Shown here: positions 48,614-55,114 of the stretch, piece by piece
Numbering within the stretch: position 1 is the stretch's first letter
How the letters are laid out: every line of letters begins with the position of its first letter
Source: Cryobacterium algoritolerans
GTDB lineage: Bacteria; Actinomycetota; Actinomycetes; Actinomycetales; Microbacteriaceae
Reading direction: 5' to 3'
Assembly: GCF_004402785.1 (NCBI RefSeq)
Contig: NZ_SOFP01000027.1
Location: 468 to 55,581 of the forward strand
DNA length: 55,114 nt
Notes under the pieces: generated by a model
Seen by the model: only the letters and a program-made list of their open reading frames with translations
Told to the model about the DNA's origin: nothing
Database searches by the model: none
Made by a program: the position numbers and the translations under genes

Positions 48614-50202
48614 ACGCACCTGGGGTGACGGCCTTCGCTGCAGGCGTCAACCTCGGATATGACCCGAGTTACGACCCGCACACTGGCGGGCGGCGCGGAG
48701 GCGTTGCTCACACGACGCCGGAGCGTGTCGGTGAGATCCTGCGGCGGGCGCGGGACGTGGCTTCCCGCATTGCCGGGACCAGCCCGGCGACCCGGCAGGG
48801 CTGGCTCACCATGATCGCGGAGTCCCTCAGGACCCACGCCGACGAACTCGTGCAGCTCGCCGGAGAGGAGACCGGACTCGGTGCCGACCGGCTGCGCGCC
48901 GAACTCGCCAAATGCGCCACCAGCACGATCTTCTACGGCGCGGTCACGGCCGAGGGCAGCTACCTGGACGCGAGTACAGAGGGCATCGGCGGCAACTCCA
49001 CCCTGGCCAGATGGAACACCCCGATCGGTCCGGTCGCGGTGTTCGGGGCGAGTAACTTCCCGTTCGGGTTCGGTGTGATCGGCCACGACGTGGCTTCGGC
49101 GCTCGGCGCCGGCTGCCCCGTCATCGTCAAGGCGCACCCGGCCCACCCGCGACTCAGCGTACGGCTGGCGGAGCTGGTCGCCGACGCGCTCGCCGCCGCC
49201 GGTGCGCCCGACGAAAGCTACGCCCTCGTCGTTGGTTTCGACGCGGGGCTGCAACTCGTCGACGCCGCCGAAGTCGCCGCGATCGCCTTCACCGGCAGCC
49301 AGGGCGGCGGAATGGCGCTCGTGGAACGTGCCGCCGCGCGCGGCGTGCCGGTGTTCGCCGAAATGGGCACGGTGAACCCGGTCTTCGTCACGACGGCTGC
49401 CGCGGTGGACAGCGCAGAGATCGCGGCAGGCTTCGTCGGCTCATTCACCCTCGGCGCCGGGCAGTTCTGCACCAAGCCCGGGCTGCTTTTCGCCCCTGCG
49501 GGCGCCGGGATCTTCGACGCCGTGCTGGCCCAGCTCCCGCAGGCCCCCCGGGCACCGCTGCTGACGGCCGGGATCGCGCGCGGCTACCGGGCCGGCCTGG
49601 CAGGGCTCGCCGAGGCCGCCGATGCCAGCGCTGAGGCCGCCACTGCCACGGCGACCGCCACGGGAACGGCGACGGAGCCGGCCGATGACTATGCGGTCGA
49701 CCCGCAGGTCTTCCTGGTGCGGTTGGAGGACCTCCATCCCGGCTCGCGCCTGCTGGCGGAATGCTTCGGCCCGGTCGCGCTGGTCTGCGAGTACGAGAAT
49801 GCCGGGCAGGCGCTTGACGCCCTGACCAGGTTGCAGCCGAGCCTGGTCGCATCCGTTTTCACCGGGGGTCCTGCTGACCCGGAGTCGGCGGAGATTGTGC
49901 GCCGGCTGCTCGGGCAGGTCGGCCGGGTGGCGGTGAACGCGTGGCCGACCGGGGTGGCCACCAGCTGGTCCATGCAGCACGGCGGACCGTGGCCGGCCAC
50001 GTCCCGGTCCGACGCGACGAGCGTCGGCGCGGGCGCGCTGGGCCGCTTCGTGCGAGCGGTCGCGGTACAGAATGCCGAACCCGCGCACCTGCCGGCGGCC
50101 CTCCACCCCGACAACCCCTGGCGAATTCCCCGGCGCATCGACGGCCGGCTGACCCTGCCCACCCCTGACTTCCGGCTCAACCTGACGAAAGCGAAACCAT
50201 GA
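48610..50202 (+). CDS. NADP-dependent semialdehyde dehydrogenase (KGSADH-like)
   Basis: 530 residues from GTG 48610, overlapping the aminotransferase stop. Aldehyde dehydrogenase pattern: FGASNFPFGFGVIGHDVASA, catalytic E251 in VFAEMGTVNP and C287 in GAGQFCTKPG. The sequence belongs to the alpha-ketoglutaric-semialdehyde dehydrogenase group rather than the GabD group; those enzymes also accept glutarate semialdehyde. Here it would make glutarate. An Ala/Thr repeat near residue 340 (ATATATATGT) is a low-complexity insert. Confidence 0.87.
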   Translation: MNAPGVTAFAAGVNLGYDPSYDPHTGGRRGGVAHTTPERVGEILRRARDVASRIAGTSPATRQGWLTMIAESLRTHADELVQLAGEETGLGADRLRAELAKCATSTIFYGAVTAEGSYLDASTEGIGGNSTLARWNTPIGPVAVFGASNFPFGFGVIGHDVASALGAGCPVIVKAHPAHPRLSVRLAELVADALAAAGAPDESYALVVGFDAGLQLVDAAEVAAIAFTGSQGGGMALVERAAARGVPVFAEMGTVNPVFVTTAAAVDSAEIAAGFVGSFTLGAGQFCTKPGLLFAPAGAGIFDAVLAQLPQAPRAPLLTAGIARGYRAGLAGLAEAADASAEAATATATATGTATEPADDYAVDPQVFLVRLEDLHPGSRLLAECFGPVALVCEYENAGQALDALTRLQPSLVASVFTGGPADPESAEIVRRLLGQVGRVAVNAWPTGVATSWSMQHGGPWPATSRSDATSVGAGALGRFVRAVAVQNAEPAHLPAALHPDNPWRIPRRIDGRLTLPTPDFRLNLTKAKP

Positions 50203-51428
50203 CTGACCTCTCAACCCGCATCGACCCGGCCGTGACGCACACTCCCGCCGGCATCGTCGCCTCGCCCCTGATCGACACCTCAGACCTGATCGACATCGAG
50301 TCGCTGCTCAGCGCCGACGAGGTGGCGCTGCGCGCTTCGGTGCGCGCCTTCGTCGACACGACCATCAGGCCGAACATCGCCGGTTGGTACGAGAACGGGG
50401 TCTTCCCCTTGGAGATCGTGCCCGAACTGGCGAAGCTCGGCCTGCTCGGAATGCACCTAAAGGGGTATGGCTGCCCGGGCCGCAGCAGCGTCGAGTACGG
50501 CCTGGCCGCCCTGGAGCTCGAGGCAGGGGACTCCGGTCTCCGCACCTTCGTGAGTGTGCAGGGATCCCTCGCCATGAGCGCCATCCACAAGCATGGCTCG
50601 GAGGAGCAGAAGAGCGAGTGGCTACCGAGCATGGCGGCCGGTGAGGCGATCGGATGCTTTGGGCTGACCGAGCCGAACTCGGGCTCCGACCCCAGCAGCA
50701 TGACCACGTTCGCGCGCCGCGACGGCGACGACTGGCTGATCTCCGGGACGAAGCGGTGGATCGGGCTGGCCGCTGTCGCCCAGGTGGCCGTGATCTGGGC
50801 AATGACCGACGACGGGGTGCGCGGTTTCGTCGTGCCCACCGACACGGCCGGTTTTACGGCCACGGTGATCGGACCGAAACTCTCCATGCGGGCCTCCATC
50901 CAGTGCGAGATCGACCTGGACAACGTGCGCCTGCCCGCCTCGGCGATGCTGCCGAACGCCAGGGGGCTGAGCGGCCCGTTCGCCTGCCTGAACGAGGCGC
51001 GCTACGGCATCGTCTGGGGTGTCATGGGCGCGGCGCGAGACAGCTATGTCACCGCCCTGGCCTATGCCGGCGAGCGGATGCAATTCGACAAACCCCTGTC
51101 CGGCTACCAGCTGACCCAGCAGAAGCTCGTCGACATGGCATTGGAGATCAACAAGGGCACGCTGCTCGCCCTGCACCTGGGCCGGCTCAAGGACGCCGGA
51201 ATGCTGAAGCCACACCAGATCTCCATCGGCAAACTGGGCAACACCCGCGAGGCGATCAAGATCTGCCGGGAGGCACGCACCGTGCTCGGCGGCAACGGCA
51301 TCACCCTGGACTACTCTCCGCTGCGCCACGCCAACAACCTCGAGAGCGTGCGCACCTATGAGGGCACGGACGAGGTGCACACCCTGATCATCGGCAACCA
51401 CATCACCGGGCTTCCCGCGTTCCGCTGA
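50199..51428 (+). CDS. gcdH: Glutaryl-CoA dehydrogenase-like acyl-CoA dehydrogenase
   Basis: 409 residues from ATG 50199, overlapping the aldehyde dehydrogenase stop (ATGA). The acyl-CoA dehydrogenase pattern is of the GCDH branch: KGYGCPGRSSVEYGLAALEL, GEAIGCFGLTEPNSGSDPSS, KLSMRASIQCEIDLDNVRLP, ARTVLGGNGITLDY and the catalytic-base E388 in YEGTDEVHTLI. It dehydrogenates and decarboxylates glutaryl-CoA to crotonyl-CoA with FAD. It closes the inferred route from 5-aminovalerate. Confidence 0.88.
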   Translation: MTDLSTRIDPAVTHTPAGIVASPLIDTSDLIDIESLLSADEVALRASVRAFVDTTIRPNIAGWYENGVFPLEIVPELAKLGLLGMHLKGYGCPGRSSVEYGLAALELEAGDSGLRTFVSVQGSLAMSAIHKHGSEEQKSEWLPSMAAGEAIGCFGLTEPNSGSDPSSMTTFARRDGDDWLISGTKRWIGLAAVAQVAVIWAMTDDGVRGFVVPTDTAGFTATVIGPKLSMRASIQCEIDLDNVRLPASAMLPNARGLSGPFACLNEARYGIVWGVMGAARDSYVTALAYAGERMQFDKPLSGYQLTQQKLVDMALEINKGTLLALHLGRLKDAGMLKPHQISIGKLGNTREAIKICREARTVLGGNGITLDYSPLRHANNLESVRTYEGTDEVHTLIIGNHITGLPAFR

Positions 51429-51483
51429 CTCTGGGCCACCGGTACCTGCACTGAACACCCAACTCATCATCAAAGGAGATCAC

Positions 51484-52863
51484 ATGAGTTCGCTTGCTGT
51501 CATGGACGAGGCCCCCACCTCGAAGTTTCACCGAAAGCTCCTCATCGCGTGTTGTGGGGGTCCGTTTCTTGACGGGTACATCCTCAGTCTCATCGGGGTA
51601 GCCCTGGTCGGGTTCGCCGCTGACTTTCCCGTCAGCCCAGTGCAGGTCGGCCTGATCGGAGCTGCCTCCCTGATCGGGATGTTCTTCGGTGCGATCATCT
51701 TCGGTACGCTCACCGACCGCATCGGTCGGGAGAAGATGTACGCCGTCGACCTGATGGTGCTGGTCGGGGCCTGCTTCCTCACGGCCTTCGTGCAAGGACC
51801 GTGGCAGCTCATCCTGCTGCGCTTCATCATCGGTCTCGCGATCGGGGCGGACTATCCGATCGCAACGTCACTGCTCACCGAATTCACGCCCGTGAAGCAG
51901 CGCGGCTTCATGATCGGTCTCTCAGCCCTTGCCTGGGGCCTGGGCGCCATGACCGCATTCCTCGTCGGCTGGATCATGGTCGAGGCATCGGGCGGCTACG
52001 AGCTGTGGCGATGGATGCTCCTGAGCGGCGGCATCCTCGGGGTCATCGTCGTGATCATCCGCCGGGGTATCCCTGAGTCTCCGCGCTGGCTGATCCAGAA
52101 GGGTCGGATCAAGGAAGCCGAGGACGTCATTGAACAGGTCTACGGACACCGGGACATGTCCCTCCGCGCGGCCAGCACCGAGGACAGGACCCTGCCGACC
52201 TTCCGGGCTCTCCGCCTGGTGCTGGGCAGGAAGTACCGCAAGCGCGTGATCATGTGCGGCGTGCTGTATTTCGCCCAGATCACACCGCAGTATGCGATCT
52301 ACATCTTCGGACCGATGATTCTGATGTCCTTCGGTCTGGAGGGAGGTAGCCTGGACATCATCGGGACCGCCGTGATCAGCCTCCTCTTCGTTCTCGGGAA
52401 CATCGCCGCGTTGCGGCCGGTCGAGACGCTCGGCCGGCGTCCGATGACGGTCATCCCGTTCGCGCTCATGTCCGTGCCGCTGATTGCGCTCTGGCTGCTG
52501 CCCAGCGGGCCGGTGTGGTTCGTCATCCTCGCGTTCTGCTTCTACGCGTTTGTCTCCGGCGGCCCCAGCCTGATGGAGTGGATTTACCCCAATGAGCTGT
52601 TCCCGACCGAGATCCGTGCCACGGCCGTCGGCATTGTCGTGGCGATCAGCCGCATCGGCGCGGCCACTGGCACGTTTCTCATGCCGATCGGCCTTGCCCA
52701 CATGGGCGTCGGCGGTGTCATGCTGGTGGGGGCGGTCCTGACCGTCATCGGCTTCGTCGTCACGTACGCGTGGGCGGAAGAGACCAAAGGCCGCTCGCTG
52801 GAGGACACCTCTTCGATCACGGTTATCACCCCCGAACAGCTCGCGACGGCTCGCCCCCGGTAG
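51484..52863 (+). CDS. MFS metabolite:H+ symporter
   Basis: 459 residues from ATG 51484 behind AAAGGAGA. Twelve membrane helices with the sugar/acid-symporter motifs GTLTDRIGREKMY (motif A) and GIPESPRWLIQKGR after helix 6. It resembles the aromatic-acid/metabolite branch. It follows gcdH by 55 bases, and so may import the substrate of this pathway (5-aminovalerate, glutarate or related); no direct evidence. Confidence 0.88.
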   Translation: MSSLAVMDEAPTSKFHRKLLIACCGGPFLDGYILSLIGVALVGFAADFPVSPVQVGLIGAASLIGMFFGAIIFGTLTDRIGREKMYAVDLMVLVGACFLTAFVQGPWQLILLRFIIGLAIGADYPIATSLLTEFTPVKQRGFMIGLSALAWGLGAMTAFLVGWIMVEASGGYELWRWMLLSGGILGVIVVIIRRGIPESPRWLIQKGRIKEAEDVIEQVYGHRDMSLRAASTEDRTLPTFRALRLVLGRKYRKRVIMCGVLYFAQITPQYAIYIFGPMILMSFGLEGGSLDIIGTAVISLLFVLGNIAALRPVETLGRRPMTVIPFALMSVPLIALWLLPSGPVWFVILAFCFYAFVSGGPSLMEWIYPNELFPTEIRATAVGIVVAISRIGAATGTFLMPIGLAHMGVGGVMLVGAVLTVIGFVVTYAWAEETKGRSLEDTSSITVITPEQLATARPR

Positions 52864-52932
52864 CCGCCACGCCCGGGCCTATCCGCGATTGTGGGATTGC
52901 TCTGTAATATTGGCCACTGGGGGAATACCGTG

Positions 52933-53742
52933 ATGGCCTTGAGCAGCACCAGAATGCGGCAGCGATTCGCCGCACAGTTCATTATCGAGAAGCTTCTCCG
53001 TGAGCAGGGAACCAAGCCGCCGCGCGGCAGGCTGGACCGCTTCCTCGGCCGCACGCCGTTGGCCCCCGCCAGCGTGGGCTGGTATGACGGCGCAGAGGGC
53101 GAGATCGAGGTCGGCGCGCGGCTGGCGACGCTTCCGCCGGAGTGGGCTGTGTTCCACGCCCTCCCGATCGGCGGTCACGGCTGGGACATCGACCACGTGC
53201 TCGTCGGTCCCGGCGGGGTCGTCACTATCAACACCAAGCAACACCGGGGACAGCGCGTCTCGGTGGAGCGGCGCACGGTGCTCGTCGGCGAACGCTCGGT
53301 TCCCTACATTCGACACGCCAGGTTCGAGGCCGAGCGCCTTACGCTCCTGCTTCAGGACCGCCGACCGTTGACCCACCCAGTTCACCCGGCGGTCGTCTTC
53401 GTCAACCCGCGCTCGCTGCACTACCGGAGTCTGCCGGACGATGTGAAAGTCGTCGACGCCCGCAATCTGGTCGAGTGGCTGACCGATCTACCCGTCACCC
53501 TCGGCCCGGCCGCGCGGCTCGGCATCATCGAGGTTCTCGATAACCCGGACATGTGGGGCGACCTGCCCGTCGACAGCGGAGCTGGGCTGATGCAACGCTT
53601 CACCGCCCTGGAGGCGGAGGTGCGCGCAGCCCACCTCCAACGCCGGGTGCTATGCCCGCTCGAGCTCGCCCTGAGCGGCACCGTGTTCGCCGGCGTGATC
53701 GGCGTCTCCGCCGGGCTGATCGGCAGCCTGCTCGGCGGCTGA
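52933..53742 (+). CDS. NERD-domain protein with C-terminal membrane helix (copy 2)
   Basis: 269 residues from ATG 52933 (GTG 52930 in front; GGGGGAA upstream). NERD fold: AEGEIEVGARLATLPPEWAV and WDIDHVLVGPGGVVTINTKQ-H, with the conserved lysine kept. It ends in a membrane helix (LALSGTVFAGVIGVSAGLIG). About 270 residues and the same layout as copy 1 at 29321, so the two are paralogues. NERD proteins are predicted nucleases or DNA-processing factors; activity is not shown. Confidence 0.82.
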   Translation: MALSSTRMRQRFAAQFIIEKLLREQGTKPPRGRLDRFLGRTPLAPASVGWYDGAEGEIEVGARLATLPPEWAVFHALPIGGHGWDIDHVLVGPGGVVTINTKQHRGQRVSVERRTVLVGERSVPYIRHARFEAERLTLLLQDRRPLTHPVHPAVVFVNPRSLHYRSLPDDVKVVDARNLVEWLTDLPVTLGPAARLGIIEVLDNPDMWGDLPVDSGAGLMQRFTALEAEVRAAHLQRRVLCPLELALSGTVFAGVIGVSAGLIGSLLGG

Positions 53743-53810
53743 CCGTTCCCCGGAGCGCCCACGCCGCGCGATGTCGGATCCCGTATCCGGACGGCTCGAA
53801 GGAGAGCAGA

Positions 53811-53837
53811 ATGCACCGTATACAGCGTGAATATTAA
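53811..53837 (+). other. Eight-codon ORF with strong ribosome site
   Basis: AAGGAG (about 53800) precedes ATG 53811, which reads MHRIQREY and stops at TAA 53835. A hairpin begins on the last base of that stop. It could be a leader peptide or a scar of a lost gene. Confidence 0.35.
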
Positions 53838-53862
53838 CGGCTGGGGCAGTTCTCCCAGCCGT
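53837..53862 (+). terminator. Hairpin after the tiny ORF
   Basis: ACGGCTGGG-GCAGTTCT-CCCAGCCGT, a perfect nine-base stem and eight-base loop, 50 bases before the next gene's start. It is either the terminator of the NERD unit or part of an attenuator for the S1-like gene. Confidence 0.5.
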
Positions 53863-53912
53863 CGGGCGTACCCTCGATATACGGTTCGTCACGAACGCCG
53901 GGAGGGGAGACA

Positions 53913-55114
53913 GTGGTGTACACCCGTGTTGAGTCAAGTACCGCCGTACAAAAGTTAGCGATCGGACTGCACGATTCCGCCCGGGATCGGCCGTGGGTCG
54001 TCGTTTCGTCACCGTTCGGCACGGCTGCGCCCGAAATCGGGATCGACCAGCTGTCGACCCAGATCGGCGACGTGGCCCAGGTCTTCCTGATCCAGACCGG
54101 TGAACTCACCCGCCAGCTCGGCGACCTGTTGCCGCCACAATTCCAGGTCTACGGCAGCGCGGGGCGCTCCTACCCGATCGGCCCGGGCGCCTTTGCCGAC
54201 CTCTCCCGTTCCCGCCTCCGTTTCACGCACGGCGACCCGCAGCACGCCACCGACCAGCTGGTTACGGATGCCCTCGCCCACGCCCACCAGGCCGGCCTCT
54301 TCGCGCTCGCCCCGGCATCCGTCATCACGGTCACCGGCACCGTGAAGGGTTTCCTGCTCCGCGGCTCCCGCGCCCTTGTCGAACTCGACGACGGCGGGAT
54401 GGCCACCGTGTGGCAGGAGTTGACCTACCCACCCGTGCCGTTGGACTGGACCCTGGTGCCCGGCCAGCGGGTGCAGGGTGCGCTCGACGTGCCAACCCAC
54501 CGGCTCAACGTGGAGGTCAAGCCGCCGACCAACGCGGCGATCGCCACGCGTTTCCCGAACGGCGGCATCACCCTCGCCCTCGTGCAGAAGGTCAGCGCGC
54601 AACGCGCCGTGCTCGCCCTGCATCCGCATCTCTCCATCACGATCACCCGCGCCGACATTTCCCCGAACCCGCTGGACAAGGTCGACGCCCTCCTCTCTGA
54701 GGGCGACGTGGTGGCCGCGCGGGTCATCCACCTGCCCAGCGGAGCCGTGCACCTGTGCCTGAGCGACGTCGACGACGACGAGCCTGTGCTGCCGCCGCTC
54801 GCCGCGGTGCGCAATGGACCGCCGTGGCTGCGCGAGAACCGTCCGCTGTTGCCGATCGTGGAGGAAGACGAGCACGCCGACGAGCCCGTGCTCGAGCCTG
54901 CCTCGGCGCAGAGCCCGGTCGAATACGCGCGGGCGCACGCCGCATCCGTGCTGGCCGAGACCTCCCAGGCCGAGCTGGTTGCCCTGGCCGCGATGGCCCA
55001 CCTTGACGAATCGTTCCGTCCGCCGCGCCCGTCTCCCGGCCCGGGCCGCAGCCACGCGGCGCGCCACCCGACCGCTGCGGCGATCCCGTTCCGGGTCGCG
55101 CCGACCCCGGCCCC
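53913..55114 (+). CDS. Uncharacterised protein with S1/OB-like segments, partial
   Basis: About 400 codons from GTG 53913 (or GTG 53916) behind GGGAGGGGAGAC, running off the right edge. The N-terminal 80 residues are unrecognised (VVVSSPFGTAAPEIGIDQLS). Next come segments with S1-type spacing: GTVKGFLLRGSRALVELDDG-GMATVWQELTYPP, VPGQRVQGALDVPTHRLNVE and GDVVAARVIHLPSGAVHLCL. An acidic stretch follows (EEDEHADEPVLEP), then a helical part and a Pro/Arg-rich, probably disordered end. The long minus-strand frame over it is a shadow. An RNA-binding role is inference. Confidence 0.65.
   Translation, partial: MVYTRVESSTAVQKLAIGLHDSARDRPWVVVSSPFGTAAPEIGIDQLSTQIGDVAQVFLIQTGELTRQLGDLLPPQFQVYGSAGRSYPIGPGAFADLSRSRLRFTHGDPQHATDQLVTDALAHAHQAGLFALAPASVITVTGTVKGFLLRGSRALVELDDGGMATVWQELTYPPVPLDWTLVPGQRVQGALDVPTHRLNVEVKPPTNAAIATRFPNGGITLALVQKVSAQRAVLALHPHLSITITRADISPNPLDKVDALLSEGDVVAARVIHLPSGAVHLCLSDVDDDEPVLPPLAAVRNGPPWLRENRPLLPIVEEDEHADEPVLEPASAQSPVEYARAHAASVLAETSQAELVALAAMAHLDESFRPPRPSPGPGRSHAARHPTAAAIPFRVAPTPA

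Noticed and set aside
47198..48619. 473-codon minus-strand frame
   Set aside because: Antisense to the aminotransferase, which has all PLP motifs.
49620..49690. Ala/Thr repeat in the aldehyde dehydrogenase as a frameshift scar
   Set aside because: Frame and flanking domain pattern are intact; it is simply a low-complexity insert.
54009..55067. 352-codon minus-strand frame at the right edge
   Set aside because: It is antisense to a plus-strand frame with ribosome site and normal protein composition; its own sequence is Arg/Gly/His-rich with no domain pattern.
1..55114. CRISPR arrays, tRNA or rRNA genes, prophage
   Set aside because: No regularly spaced repeats, cloverleaf-like sequences or structural phage genes were seen while reading both strands; a search tool would be needed to exclude short tRNAs fully.

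Overview
The window is high-GC DNA with many GTG starts, GTGA/ATGA gene overlaps and actinobacterial families: PASTA class A PBP, F420-type oxidoreductases, LtrA, PucR, ABATE/CGNR and NERD proteins. It most resembles an actinobacterium of the Microbacteriaceae type; this is inferred from gene content only. No rRNA, tRNA or CRISPR array was seen.

Layout. 0-2.2 kb: a membrane protein and a cut-off ECF sigma factor (minus), then a headless CDS and a secreted protein. 2.6-7.0 kb: a secreted GH3 glycosidase divergent from a ROK repressor. 7.2-8.2 kb: wreckage of tyrosine recombinases of the three-recombinase type. 8.2-14.2 kb: a small conserved protein, a GNAT acetyltransferase, a nucleoside-diphosphate-sugar epimerase-like protein, a broken TetR/EamA pair, then a CGNR regulator facing an AhpD / PPOX-like / DUF1348 operon across a clear promoter with an inverted repeat. 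14.3-24.5 kb: a gene graveyard (FMN reductase, monooxygenase-like protein, TetR, IS3, resolvase, quinone oxidoreductase, SDR, secreted barrel protein, Phd antitoxin, IstB, all truncated or frameshifted) with intact islands (DUF1003, LtrA, Ddn-like, M23). 24.8-33.2 kb: class A PBP, NmrA-like protein, exported protein, NERD protein, phospholipase C, SapM-like phosphatase, F420/PPOX protein.

33.4-42.1 kb is a metal island. Minus-strand arsenic genes include an ArsR-ArsC fusion, a free ArsC and an ArsC-VOC fusion, then arsA and arsD, with a divergent arsR followed by deleted remnants of an aquaporin and arsM. Next come three consecutive cation diffusion facilitators behind a CadC-type regulator. 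Three kinds of matched inverted-repeat operator sit in front of these genes. No ArsB or Acr3 permease is present. A ChrB remnant lies at the edge, and the island is flanked by two paralogous secreted phosphatases.

44.3-52.9 kb reads as a 5-aminovalerate/glutarate catabolic locus: CaiB/BaiF CoA-transferase, PucR regulator, aminotransferase, semialdehyde dehydrogenase, glutaryl-CoA-type dehydrogenase and an MFS transporter. The window closes with a second NERD protein, a tiny ORF plus hairpin, and the start of an uncharacterised protein with S1/OB-like segments.
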